DNA of 64,000 bases, taken from Micromonospora avicenniae. Lineage in GTDB: Bacteria > Actinomycetota > Actinomycetes > Mycobacteriales > Micromonosporaceae. The stretch spans positions 62,001 through 126,000 of the forward strand of contig NZ_FTNF01000011.1 in the NCBI RefSeq assembly GCF_900156065.1. Reading direction: 5' to 3'. Below are positions 15,710-24,545 of the stretch, in pieces. The translations under genes and the position numbers were made by a program. The notes under the pieces were generated by a model that saw only the letters and a program-made list of their open reading frames with translations, made no database searches and was not told where the DNA came from. Position 1 is the first letter of the stretch; the number at the start of each line of letters is the position of its first letter.

Positions 15710-17386
15710 ATGACGAACCTCCCCTTCCGTGAACCGAGCCTGCCGAGACTCCGTCCACTCCGGGCCGCGCTGGCCGCGGTCGCCGTGGCCTGCACGGTCG
15801 CGGCGTGCTCGCCGGTGTCGGAAGGCGGGGGCGGCACCGGCTCGGGTGGAAACCAGTCGGCGGGCCAGGACTCGTTCGGCACCCCGGCGGACCCCGCCAC
15901 GGTGCGCGACGGCGGCAACCTGGTCATCGCGCTCTCCGCCGAACCCGACGCGCTCGACCCGACCCTGTCGCGCAGCCTCTACTCGCGCTACGTCTTCCAG
16001 GCCATGTGCCAGAAGCTCTACGACGTCGACGAGAAGGCACAGGTCGTACCGCAGCTGGCGACCGCGCTCCCCACCACCAGCAGCGACGGCAAGAGCGTGA
16101 CCATCCCGCTGCGCGAGAACGTGCGCTTCGCCGACGGAACGCAGTTCGACTCCGCCGCCGTGAAGGCCACCATCGAGCGGCACCTGAGCAACGCCCGTTC
16201 GGCGCGCAAGAGCGAGCTCGGCCCGGTCGCGGGCGTCGACACGCCGGACGCCCGCACGGTGGTCATCCGGCTGCAGCAACCGTTCGCACCCCTGGTCGGC
16301 GCGCTCGCCGACCGCGCCGGCATGATCATGAGTCCGAAGGCGCTGAAGACTCTCGGCGACGACTTCGCCTCCGCTCCGGTCTGCGTCGGCCCGTTCAAGT
16401 TCGCCAAGCGGGTACCGCAGAACTCCATCGAGGTCGTGCGGGACCCGAACTTCTACGACGCCTCGAAGGTGCACCTCGACGGCATCACCTGGCGCATCCT
16501 CAGCGACGCGAGCATCCGCGCCGCCAACCTGCGTTCCGGCGACGCGCAGGTCGCCGACAGCGTCTCCACGCAGGACGTCGGCGCGCTGCAGCAGGACTCC
16601 GCGCTCACCGTTCTGCAATCCCAGTCCCTCGGCTACCAGGGCCTCACGTTCAACATCGGCAACGTCGACGGTGTCGGCGCCGCGCCGAAGACCATCGACC
16701 GGCCCATCGCGCAGAACGCGAAGATCCGGCAGGCCTTCGAGCACGCGATCGACCGGAAGGCGCTGGTCCAGGCGGTCTTCAACGGCATCCACGCCGAGGC
16801 CTGCTCGCCCATCTCACCCGCGAGCCCGTTCTCGTCGCCCGAGGCGCAGAACTGTCCGACGCACGACCCCGCCAAGGCGAAGCAGTTGCTCACCGAGGCC
16901 GGCGTCAAGACCCCCTACCCGGTGACGATCCTCGCGTCGAACACCCCCGACACGCTGCGCCTCGTGCAGGCCCTGCAGGCCATGGTCAAGGAGGGTGGCT
17001 TCGACCTGAAGATCAACCCGGTCGAGTACTCCTCCCTCCTCGACGAGCAGGACCGCGGCAACTTCGAGCTGCTGCAGCTGGGCTGGAGCGGACGCATCGA
17101 CCCGGACGCCAACATCACCAACTTCGTCGGCACCCGGGCCAGCCAGAACGTCGCCGGTTACAGCAACCCGCAGCTCGACGACCTGCTGACGCAGGCCCGC
17201 CAGACCAGCGACATCGAGGAGCGCAAGAAGCTCTACGGGCAGGCGGTGACGCTCCTCCAGCAGGACGACGCGCTGATCTACCTGTACCGGCAGCGGAACC
17301 TGACCGCGTTCTCCAACAAGATCCAGGGTCTGCAGGTCTTCCCCGACGGCGTGATCCGCGCGGCCTTCGCCGGATTCACCAAGTAG
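15710..17386 (+). CDS. Oligopeptide/dipeptide ABC transporter substrate-binding lipoprotein (SBP_bac_5)
   Basis: 558 residues from ATG 15710 with TGAGGAG at 7-8 nt; the longer in-frame start would overlap the operator. Signal with lipobox VAAC at about residue 30, then a Gly/Ser linker. Family marks: VIALSAEPDALDPTLSRS at the start of the mature domain, LRENVRFADGTQFDSAAVK (the usual 'r.gvkFsDG.p.tA.DV'), GPFKFAKRVP, and the C-terminal YLYRQRNLTAF. Binds peptides or similar solutes on the outside and passes them to the permeases encoded next. First gene of a six-gene operon of which every later junction from 18347 on is an ATGA overlap. Confidence 0.9.
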   Translation: MTNLPFREPSLPRLRPLRAALAAVAVACTVAACSPVSEGGGGTGSGGNQSAGQDSFGTPADPATVRDGGNLVIALSAEPDALDPTLSRSLYSRYVFQAMCQKLYDVDEKAQVVPQLATALPTTSSDGKSVTIPLRENVRFADGTQFDSAAVKATIERHLSNARSARKSELGPVAGVDTPDARTVVIRLQQPFAPLVGALADRAGMIMSPKALKTLGDDFASAPVCVGPFKFAKRVPQNSIEVVRDPNFYDASKVHLDGITWRILSDASIRAANLRSGDAQVADSVSTQDVGALQQDSALTVLQSQSLGYQGLTFNIGNVDGVGAAPKTIDRPIAQNAKIRQAFEHAIDRKALVQAVFNGIHAEACSPISPASPFSSPEAQNCPTHDPAKAKQLLTEAGVKTPYPVTILASNTPDTLRLVQALQAMVKEGGFDLKINPVEYSSLLDEQDRGNFELLQLGWSGRIDPDANITNFVGTRASQNVAGYSNPQLDDLLTQARQTSDIEERKKLYGQAVTLLQQDDALIYLYRQRNLTAFSNKIQGLQVFPDGVIRAAFAGFTK

Positions 17387-17393
17387 GTCAACT

Positions 17394-18350
17394 GTGGCCC
17401 GGTATCTGATCACGCGTGCCTGGCAGTCCGCGCTGACCCTGCTCCTGTCGACGATCGTGGTGTTCCTCGGCGTACGCGCCCTCCCCGGCGACCCGGCGCT
17501 CGCGCTGGCCGGGGAGGACCGCTCGCCCGAGGCGCTGGAGGCGATCCGGCACCACTACGGGCTGGACCAGCCGCTGCCGCTCCAGTTCGTCCGCTACGTG
17601 GGGCGCGCGGCCCAGGGTGACTTCGGGGAGTCGATCCGGACCGGGATACCGGTGTCCTCGATGCTCACCACCGCCCTGCCCGTGACCGTCGAACTCGCCA
17701 TCCTCGCCATCCTCCTCGCCGCGGCGCTCGGTGTCGGCGCCGGGGTGCTCGCGGCAGTACGCCGCGGGCACCCCGCCGAGTGGCTGGCCAACGGCCTGGC
17801 GCTGGTCGGGCTGTCGGTGCCGCACTTCTGGCTCGCGCTGCTCGCGATCCTCTACCTCTCCGTGGCGACGGGGCTCTTCCCCGCCTCCGGATTCGTGCCG
17901 CTGCTGGACAACCCCGTGGACAACCTGCACCACCTCATCCTGCCGGCCGTCATCCTCGGCACCGGTCTCGCCGCGATCATCATGCGGCAGACCCGGTCGG
18001 CCATGCTGGACTCGCTCTCCTCCGACTACGTGCGGACGGCGAAGGCGAAGGGACTCCGGCCACGAGCGGTCATCACCCACCACGCCCTGCGCAACAGCCT
18101 CATCGTGGTGGTGACGATCGTGGGCCTCCAACTCGGCGGGCTCATATCGGGTGCGGTGGTCACCGAGCAGATCTTCGGGCTGCCCGGCTTCGGCAAGATG
18201 ACCATCGACGCGGTCTTCCAGCGGGACTACCCGGTGATCCAGGCCGTCGTCCTGCTCACCGCGACCGCCTACATCGTGATCAATTTCCTGGTCGACCTGC
18301 TCTACTCCGTCATCGACCCGCGCATCCGAGTGACGGGGGACCCGGCATGA
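17394..18350 (+). CDS. Peptide ABC transporter permease, DppB-like
   Basis: 318 residues, GTG start 7 bp after the binding-protein stop. Six membrane helices, the N-terminal 'YLITRAWQSALTLLLSTIVVF' helix being typical of DppB/GsiC proteins, an external loop with GDFGESIRTGIPV, and the EAA-loop segment DYVRTAKAKGLRPRAV before the last helices. Pairs with the DppC-like permease, with which its stop codon overlaps (ATGA at 18347-18350). Length is usual for the family. Confidence 0.9.
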   Translation: MARYLITRAWQSALTLLLSTIVVFLGVRALPGDPALALAGEDRSPEALEAIRHHYGLDQPLPLQFVRYVGRAAQGDFGESIRTGIPVSSMLTTALPVTVELAILAILLAAALGVGAGVLAAVRRGHPAEWLANGLALVGLSVPHFWLALLAILYLSVATGLFPASGFVPLLDNPVDNLHHLILPAVILGTGLAAIIMRQTRSAMLDSLSSDYVRTAKAKGLRPRAVITHHALRNSLIVVVTIVGLQLGGLISGAVVTEQIFGLPGFGKMTIDAVFQRDYPVIQAVVLLTATAYIVINFLVDLLYSVIDPRIRVTGDPA

Positions 18351-19234
18351 CAGTCCTCACCGTTCCGACCGTGGACGCCGCCCCGGCCGGCCTCAGCCGA
18401 CGAACCCGGGTCCTGCGCCGGCTGCGCCGGAACCCGCTCGCCGTCGTGAGCTTCGTCGTGCTGGCGCTCGCGGCGATCATCGCCGTGCTGTCACCGTGGC
18501 TCGCGCCGTACGCCGTCGAGCAGACCGACTTCGGTCACACGTTCGCTGCCCCGGGCACCCCCGGGCACGTGCTGGGCACCGACGACCTCGGCCGGGACGT
18601 CCTGTCCCGCATCATGCTCGGGGCGCGGGCCTCTCTCCAGGTGGCGATCCTCGCGGTGGCCACGTCCCTGGTGATCGGCGTGCCACTCGGGCTCGCCGCC
18701 GGGTACTTCCGGGCCTGGGACGCGGTCATCTCACGGTTCACCGATCTGCTCCTCGCGTTTCCGTTTCTGATCATGGCGGTGGGACTGGCCGCCATCCGCG
18801 GCGCCAGCCTCACCAACGCCGCCGTGGCCGTGGGGATCGCGCAGATCCCGGGCGTGATCCGGGTGGTGCGTTCGGACACCCTGCGGCTCAAGTCGCTCGA
18901 CTTCGTCGCCGCCGCCGTGGTGGACGGTGCGAGCGACCTGTGGGTGCTCGCCCGGCACATCCTGCCCAACGCCACGTCGGTCATCCTCGTGCAGGCCACG
19001 GTCGCCATCCCGGTCGCGATCCTGGGCGAGGCGGTGCTCTCGTTCCTGGGCCTCGGCATCCAGCCGCCGGCACCCAGCCTCGGCACCATGCTCGCCACCG
19101 CCCAGCAGTTCGCCGCCCGCGCACCGTGGGCAGCAGTCCTTCCCGGCGTTGTGATCATGGGCTTGGCGCTGGCGTTCAACGTCTTCGGCGACGCCCTGCG
19201 GGACGCCCTCGACCCGAAGGGAGACCGGCGATGA
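18347..19234 (+). CDS. Peptide ABC transporter permease, DppC-like
   Basis: 295 residues. An N-terminal cytoplasmic tail with RRLRRNPLAVVSFVVLALAA leads into the first helix, then the DppC-specific GHVLGTDDLGRDVLSRIMLG stretch. The EAA loop is visible around DFVAAAVVDGASDLWVLARH. It forms the second half of the membrane channel. Start overlaps the preceding stop by four bases, and its own stop overlaps the next ATG, showing translational coupling. Confidence 0.9.
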   Translation: MTVLTVPTVDAAPAGLSRRTRVLRRLRRNPLAVVSFVVLALAAIIAVLSPWLAPYAVEQTDFGHTFAAPGTPGHVLGTDDLGRDVLSRIMLGARASLQVAILAVATSLVIGVPLGLAAGYFRAWDAVISRFTDLLLAFPFLIMAVGLAAIRGASLTNAAVAVGIAQIPGVIRVVRSDTLRLKSLDFVAAAVVDGASDLWVLARHILPNATSVILVQATVAIPVAILGEAVLSFLGLGIQPPAPSLGTMLATAQQFAARAPWAAVLPGVVIMGLALAFNVFGDALRDALDPKGDRR

Positions 19235-20283
19235 CCACGGCCGAACGCACCGGCACCCCGTCGAGCGCCGTCGAAGCACCCGTCCTGGAGGTGCGTGACC
19301 TGTCGGTCGCCTTCCGCACCGAGGGCGGGACCGTCTCGGCGGTCGATCGGGTGAGCCTCGATCTCGCCCCCGGGGAGATCGTCGGAATGGTGGGCGAGTC
19401 GGGTTGCGGCAAGAGCGTCACGGCGATGAGCATCGCCGGGCTGCTTCCCGGCAGCGCCCGCGTCACCGGGTCCGTACGACTGCAGGGGACCGAACTGGTC
19501 GGCACGCGGGAGTCGGTGCTGCGCCGGGTACGCGGCAAGGAGATCGCGTACATCTTCCAGGAGCCGATGACGTCGCTGAACCCGGTGCTCACCGTGGGAC
19601 GCCAGATCGGGGAGGTGCTCCAGGTCCACGAACGGATGTCGGGTCGCGCGGCCCGGGCGCGCGCCGTCGAACTACTGTCCCTCGTCGGCATCCCGTCCGC
19701 CGCGACGCGGGTCGACAACTACCCGCACCAGCTCTCCGGTGGGATGCGCCAACGGGTGATGATCGCGATGGCGGTGGCGTGCGGCCCGAAGGTGCTGGTG
19801 GCCGACGAACCGACCACCGCCCTGGACGTCACGGTGCAGGCCGGAATCCTCCAGGTGCTGCGGGATCTGCGTGACAGGCTCGGCACGAGCATCCTCATCA
19901 TCACCCACGACCTCGGCGTGATCGCGGACGTCGCCGACCGTGTCGTCGTCATGTACGCCGGGCGGGTGGTGGAACGGGCACCCGTCACCGACCTGTTCGC
20001 GTTCCCGTACCACCAGTACACAGCCGGGCTCCTGTCGGCCTCGCCGACACCGGGCGTGCACGCCGGCACCCAGCGTCTGCAGGAGATCCCCGGTCTCGTG
20101 CCGGTCCTGTCCACCCAGCCGGACGCCTGCACGTTCGCCGACCGCTGCCCGGCGGCCGACGCGCGCTGCCGGGAGGCGGCGCCGCCGCTGGAGGCGGTGC
20201 GACCCGCGATCAACGATCACGTCGCGGCCTGCTGGCACCCCTGCCCGGCCCCACGGACGCACGTCGAGGAGGCGACCGCATGA
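19231..20283 (+). CDS. Peptide ABC transporter ATPase, DppD-like
   Basis: 350 residues. Walker A GESGCGKS, Q-loop IFQEPMTSLNPV, signature LSGGMRQR, Walker B VLVADEPTTALDVT, H-loop THDLGV. The C-terminal oligopeptide-transporter extension has a CTFADRCPAADARCREA-type cysteine cluster, which in DppD/OppD proteins binds an iron-sulphur cluster or metal. Partner of the DppF-like ATPase. ATGA overlaps on both sides. Confidence 0.92.
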   Translation: MTTAERTGTPSSAVEAPVLEVRDLSVAFRTEGGTVSAVDRVSLDLAPGEIVGMVGESGCGKSVTAMSIAGLLPGSARVTGSVRLQGTELVGTRESVLRRVRGKEIAYIFQEPMTSLNPVLTVGRQIGEVLQVHERMSGRAARARAVELLSLVGIPSAATRVDNYPHQLSGGMRQRVMIAMAVACGPKVLVADEPTTALDVTVQAGILQVLRDLRDRLGTSILIITHDLGVIADVADRVVVMYAGRVVERAPVTDLFAFPYHQYTAGLLSASPTPGVHAGTQRLQEIPGLVPVLSTQPDACTFADRCPAADARCREAAPPLEAVRPAINDHVAACWHPCPAPRTHVEEATA

Positions 20284-21281
20284 CGCCGCAGGAGAACGCC
20301 CTCGAACTCGAGGACCTCGTGATGCACTTCGGGCCGGTCCGGGCCGTCGACGGCGTCTCCCTCACCATTCCCCGCGGCCGGGTCACCGCACTGGTGGGGG
20401 AGAGCGGGTCCGGCAAGTCGACAGTGGGCCGCTGCGTGGTGCGGCTCGTGGAACCCACCTCGGGCGTCGTACGGATCGCCGGGGCGGACGTCACGCACCT
20501 GTCCCGCCGGCAGCTACGCCGGCATCGCAGCGACGTGTCGATCGTGTTCCAGGACCCCGCCGGCTCGCTGAATCCGCGCATGCTGGTCGGCGACATCGTG
20601 GCCGAGCCGTTGCGTCTGTCCCGACGGCGGCTCTCCCGGCGTGACCGGGAGGCGCGCGTCGCCGCGGAACTCGGCCGGGTGGGCCTGCGCGCCGAGGTCG
20701 CCCGTCGTTATCCGCACGAGCTCTCCGGCGGACAGCGCCAGCGGGTCAGCATCGCCCGGGCCCTGATCTCCGAACCGATGCTGCTCATCGCGGACGAACC
20801 CACCAGCGCGCTCGACGTGTCCGTCCAGGCGTCCGTGCTCAATCTTCTCGCCGACCTCCAGCGCGACATCGGGTTCGCCTGTCTGTTCATCACCCACGAC
20901 CTCTCCGCCGTCGAGTACCTCGCCGACGACATCGCCGTCATGTACCTCGGCCAGCTCGTCGAGAAGGGCTCGCGGGAGCAGATCTTCGCGCGACCGGCGC
21001 ACCCTTACACCCAGGCGCTCCTGTCCGCCGCACCGGTGGCGGATCCGGAGCGCCAGCGGCAGCGCCAGCAGGTGCTGCTCGGCGACGACCTGCCCTCCGC
21101 GCTGGACCCGCCGTCGGGCTGTCGCTTCCGTACCCGGTGTCCGCTGGCGTTCGACAGGTGCGCCACGGAGGTGCCGGCGCAGATCGAGTTCGGGGACGGC
21201 GTGGCGGCCTGCCACCTGGTCCAGCCGGACGGCACGCGGCCCGACGTCCGGGCCGCAGAGACGAATGAGGTGTTGTCATGA
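20280..21281 (+). CDS. Peptide ABC transporter ATPase, DppF-like
   Basis: 333 residues. Walker A GESGSGKST, Q-loop VFQDPAGSLNPRM, signature LSGGQRQR, Walker B LLIADEPTSALDVS, H-loop THDLSAV. The C-terminal CRFRTRCPLAFDRC segment repeats the cysteine cluster of the family. Together with the 19231 product it forms the ATP-hydrolysing dimer. ATGA overlaps with the upstream ATPase and the downstream hydrolase gene indicate one polycistron. Confidence 0.92.
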   Translation: MTPQENALELEDLVMHFGPVRAVDGVSLTIPRGRVTALVGESGSGKSTVGRCVVRLVEPTSGVVRIAGADVTHLSRRQLRRHRSDVSIVFQDPAGSLNPRMLVGDIVAEPLRLSRRRLSRRDREARVAAELGRVGLRAEVARRYPHELSGGQRQRVSIARALISEPMLLIADEPTSALDVSVQASVLNLLADLQRDIGFACLFITHDLSAVEYLADDIAVMYLGQLVEKGSREQIFARPAHPYTQALLSAAPVADPERQRQRQQVLLGDDLPSALDPPSGCRFRTRCPLAFDRCATEVPAQIEFGDGVAACHLVQPDGTRPDVRAAETNEVLS

Positions 21282-23068
21282 CGTTCACCACCAGGCCGAC
21301 GCTGCAGGGCACCTTCGGGATGGTGTCGTCGACACACTGGCTCGCGAGCCAGGCGGCGATGGGGATCCTCGAACGCGGTGGGAACGCCTTCGACGCCGCG
21401 GTCACCGCCGGGTTCGTCCTGCACGTCGTGGAACCTCACCTCAACGGGCCGGGCGGCGAGGTGCCCGCCATCGTGGCGACGGCTCAGGATCCGACACCGA
21501 AGGTGCTGTGCGGGCAGGGACCGGCCCCGGCCGGCGCGACCATCGCGCACTTCCGGTCGCTCGGGATGGACCTCATCCCCGGCGCCGGCCCCCTCGCCGC
21601 GGCCGTGCCCGGCGCCGTGGACGCCTGGCTCCTGCTGCTGCGCGACCACGGCACGCTCCCGCTGGCGGAGGTGCTGGATCCGGCGATCGGCTACGCCGCC
21701 TCCGGTCACCCGCTGGTCGCCAGGGTCGGGGACACCGTGGCGGCGGTGCGGAAACTGTTCGAGGAGCACTGGCCCACCTCGGCGCAGCTCTGGCTGCGCG
21801 AGGGCAGGCCGCCGGCCGCGGGGGAGCGGTTCACCAACCCGGCGTACGCGCAGACGCTGCGCAAACTGGTCGAGGCCGCGCAGTCGGCCGGCGCGGACCG
21901 GGAGGCGCAGATCGAGGCCGCCCGCCGCGCCTGGCGGGAAGGCTTCGTCGCCGAGGCCGTCGACAGGTTCAGCCGGAAACCGTTCCAGGACTCCAGCGGA
22001 AGCCCCCACGCCGGCCTCGTGACCGGTGCGGACATGGCCGCCTACTCCGCCACCTGGGAGGAGCCGGTCACCCTCGACTGGCACGGCCACACGGTGGCGA
22101 AGACCGGGTTCTGGGGCCAGGGACCGGTGCTGTTGCAGACCCTGTCGATCCTCGACGCGCTCGACGACGACTCGGCGTACGACCCGTCGACCGCAGCCGG
22201 CATCCACGCCCAGGCCGAGGCGCTCAAGCTCGCCTTCGCCGATCGCGAAGCGTGGTACGGCGACGGCGCCGACGTGCCCGCGAAGGCGCTCCTGTCGCGG
22301 GAGTACGCCCGGGAACGGGCCGCCCTGATCGGGGATCGGGCGTCGACGGAGCTGCGGCCGGGGCGCCCCGACGGGGCCGATCCACGGCTGTCGAGCCACG
22401 TCCGGCGGGGCGCGGGGCCCCTCGTCGACACGACCGACGCCACGACGGGCGAGCCGACGGTCAAGTCGGACGGCGTCACCCGCGGCGACACCTGCCACGT
22501 CGACGTGGTCGACCGCTGGGGCAACATGATCTCCGCGACCCCGAGCGGTGGCTGGCTGCAGAGCTCGCCCACCATCCCGGACCTCGGCTTCCCCCTCGGC
22601 AGCCGGCTGCAGATGTTCTGGCTCGAGGAAGGGCTCTCCTCGTCGCTCGCTCCCGGACGCCGCCCACGCACCACGCTCAGCCCGACCCTCGTGCTCCGTG
22701 ACGGCGAGCCGGTAATGGCGTGCGGCACCCCCGGCGGCGACCAGCAGGACCAGTGGCAGCTGCTGTTCCTGCTGCGCCACCTGGTCGGCGGTCGGTCGCT
22801 GCAGGAGGCCATCGACGCGCCCGCCTGGCACACGATGAGCCTGCCCGCGTCGTTCTACCCGCGCGGCATGGAGCCCGGCGTGCTGGTGGTGGAGGACCGC
22901 CTCGACGAGGACACGCTGGCGACGTTGCGGGCGTACGGGCACGAGGTGCGGCTCTCCGACCCGTGGAGCCTGGGACGGCTGTGTGCGGTGACCCGCGATC
23001 CCCGCACCGGCCTGCTGGCGGCCGGGGCGAACCCGCGCGGCATGCAGGGCTACGCCTGCGGGCGGTGA
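21278..23068 (+). CDS. Gamma-glutamyltransferase-family Ntn hydrolase, cytosolic
   Basis: 596 residues. The protein starts directly with the catalytic fold and has no signal peptide, unlike periplasmic or secreted GGTs. The autocleavage nucleophile is predicted as T405 in GDTCHVDVVD, equivalent to TTHxSVVD in E. coli GGT; the second Thr is replaced by Cys. NAFDAAVTAGFVLHVVEP and LNGPGGEVPA at the front, RRPRTTLSPTLV and MACGTPGGDQQ (oxyanion and gamma-glutamyl-binding glycine pair) at the back are intact. It lies in the peptide-transport operon by ATGA overlap, so the likely job is cleavage of imported gamma-glutamyl or related amide compounds inside the cell. The YwrD/cephalosporin-acylase side of the family is an alternative. 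Confidence 0.85.
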   Translation: MTFTTRPTLQGTFGMVSSTHWLASQAAMGILERGGNAFDAAVTAGFVLHVVEPHLNGPGGEVPAIVATAQDPTPKVLCGQGPAPAGATIAHFRSLGMDLIPGAGPLAAAVPGAVDAWLLLLRDHGTLPLAEVLDPAIGYAASGHPLVARVGDTVAAVRKLFEEHWPTSAQLWLREGRPPAAGERFTNPAYAQTLRKLVEAAQSAGADREAQIEAARRAWREGFVAEAVDRFSRKPFQDSSGSPHAGLVTGADMAAYSATWEEPVTLDWHGHTVAKTGFWGQGPVLLQTLSILDALDDDSAYDPSTAAGIHAQAEALKLAFADREAWYGDGADVPAKALLSREYARERAALIGDRASTELRPGRPDGADPRLSSHVRRGAGPLVDTTDATTGEPTVKSDGVTRGDTCHVDVVDRWGNMISATPSGGWLQSSPTIPDLGFPLGSRLQMFWLEEGLSSSLAPGRRPRTTLSPTLVLRDGEPVMACGTPGGDQQDQWQLLFLLRHLVGGRSLQEAIDAPAWHTMSLPASFYPRGMEPGVLVVEDRLDEDTLATLRAYGHEVRLSDPWSLGRLCAVTRDPRTGLLAAGANPRGMQGYACGR

Positions 23069-23072
23069 CGGG

Positions 23073-23777
23073 TCAGCGCTGGTAGCCGCCCTCGGCGTTC
23101 TCGTGCGCCGCCGCGTAGGCGGCACCGAGGTGGGCCAGAGCCGCCAGCTCGGCCCGTTCGCCGTCACCGGACTCGATCGCGTCGACCAGCTGGATGTGTT
23201 CGGCCCACGAGTGCGGGGCCCGCTGCGCGGCACCCAGCCGGAAGACCCACTGAACATGGAGGTACAGCGCCTTGGCGATCGACGACAGCCAGGGGTTCCC
23301 GCTGATCTGCAGGATCCGCAGGTGCAGGGCGCTGTTCAGCTCGGCGACGCGGCGCAGGTCCTGCCGTTGCGTCGCCTCGCGGCCCTCGTTCAGCAGCTCC
23401 CGCAGGGCGGCCACGTCCGCCGGGGTCGCCCGCTCGGCCGCCAGCCGGGCGGCCAACGCCTCCAGGCGCTCGCGGACGGCGAACATGTCCGCGACGGTGC
23501 CGCTGCTCGGGGAGGCGACCACCGCCCCGCGTCGCGGCAGGATCACGACGAAACCCTCCGCCTCCGCGACCCGTAACGCCTCCCGGACCGGGTTACGGGA
23601 AACGCCGAAGTCCTCGGCCAGCCGGTCCTCGGTGAGTCGCTCGCCGGGGAGGTAGTCGCCGTTGATGATCGCGGTCCGCAGGGCGACGAGGACCTGGTCG
23701 CGTAGCGGCAGGTGTTGAGCACCGAGTTTGCCCCGCAGGTCTCCAGCCAACCCGACCGCCTCTCCGTGAACGTCCAC
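23073..23777 (-). CDS. GntR-family transcriptional regulator with FCD domain
   Basis: 234 residues if started at GTG 23777, which lies about 5 nt after a TACGCT -10 box and so may be leaderless; TTG 23750, with GGAGAGG at 8-nt spacing, is an equally good start and shortens the protein by nine residues. Winged helix at about residues 25-90: LRTAIINGDYLPGERLTEDR and EDFGVSRNPVREALRVAEAEGFV. The C-terminal FCD domain (about 100-230) has the helical pattern with ELNSALHLRILQISGNPWL and HIQLVDAIESGDGE, containing the metal-binding Asp/His positions. It is convergent with the peptide operon (4-bp gap) and carries in its promoter an operator-like sequence shared with that operon. Confidence 0.88.
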   Translation of the reverse strand: MDVHGEAVGLAGDLRGKLGAQHLPLRDQVLVALRTAIINGDYLPGERLTEDRLAEDFGVSRNPVREALRVAEAEGFVVILPRRGAVVASPSSGTVADMFAVRERLEALAARLAAERATPADVAALRELLNEGREATQRQDLRRVAELNSALHLRILQISGNPWLSSIAKALYLHVQWVFRLGAAQRAPHSWAEHIQLVDAIESGDGERAELAALAHLGAAYAAAHENAEGGYQR

Positions 23778-23781
23778 GCGA

Positions 23782-23795
23782 AGCGTATACGAAGA
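23782..23795. promoter_or_regulatory. Operator/-10 region of the GntR gene, shared with the peptide operon
   Basis: CGTATACG (23784-23791) is a palindrome, and GTATACGAAGA (23785-23795) is the exact reverse complement of 15659-15669. On the minus strand TACGCT (23787-23782) could be the -10 box. Binding here would autoregulate the regulator and could also affect the divergent YoaK-family gene. Confidence 0.6.
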
Positions 23796-23819
23796 ACAAT
23801 CTGTGGAGGGCAGCCGACA

Positions 23820-24536
23820 GTGCCGAGAACAGAGCGAGACGTCAAGGACTCCCTCGCCGCCACGAAGGTGCCGGCCGATCTCCTGCGACGACGACACGCC
23901 CTCGTCGTCGTGCTCACCTTCCTGACCGGTAGCGCCGACGCCGTCGGTTTCCTCTCCCTCGGCGGCGCCTTCTCCAGCGTCATGACGGGCAACATGGTCC
24001 TGCTGGGCCTCTCGGCGGGCCGGGGCGACGCCGAACTCGCCGTGACCTCCGGCTGCGCCATCCTGAGCTTCATCGCCGGTCTCCTCGCGGGCGCCCGACT
24101 CGCCGGCTCCGCGCAACCGGACGATCCGGTGTGGCCGCGCCAGGTCAACCGGGCGCTCATCCTGGAACTCCTGCTGTTCGTCGTCTTCCTCGTCGTCTGG
24201 GAGGTCAACCTTCCCGACCACTCGGAACGCGTCGATCTCGTCCTGCTGATGCTGTCGGCAACCGCGCTCGGCGTGCAGAGCAGCGCCATCCAGCGCTTCG
24301 GTGTCCCGGGTCTCTCCTCCACCTACCTGACCGGCACCCTCACGAGCCTGATCGGCGGAGTCGCCGCCCGCAGCCCTTGGCACACCCTTCGGCCGAAGGC
24401 CCAGGTCCTGCTGGCCCTCATGGCCGGTGCGGCCGTCGGCGCCCTGGTCGCGCTCCACCTGACCGTGTGGGCGCCGGCGCTGCTGATCGCGCCGCTCCTG
24501 CTCGTCATCGCCTTGGCCTCGCGGATGCCGGAGTAG
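23820..24536 (+). CDS. YoaK/DUF1275-family membrane protein
   Basis: 238 residues from GTG 23820 (GGAGGG 9 nt upstream); longer in-frame starts run into the GntR gene and are rejected. Six predicted membrane helices. The family pattern FLTGSADAVGFLSLGGAFSSVMTGNMVLLG in helices 1-2 (first part quoted up to its conserved 'MTGN') and the later ALGVQSSAIQRFGVPGLSSTYLTGTL are distinctive of DUF1275. Function unknown in the family. It is divergent from the GntR regulator and shares its operator region. Confidence 0.85.
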   Translation: MPRTERDVKDSLAATKVPADLLRRRHALVVVLTFLTGSADAVGFLSLGGAFSSVMTGNMVLLGLSAGRGDAELAVTSGCAILSFIAGLLAGARLAGSAQPDDPVWPRQVNRALILELLLFVVFLVVWEVNLPDHSERVDLVLLMLSATALGVQSSAIQRFGVPGLSSTYLTGTLTSLIGGVAARSPWHTLRPKAQVLLALMAGAAVGALVALHLTVWAPALLIAPLLLVIALASRMPE

Positions 24537-24545
24537 CCCGCGGCG

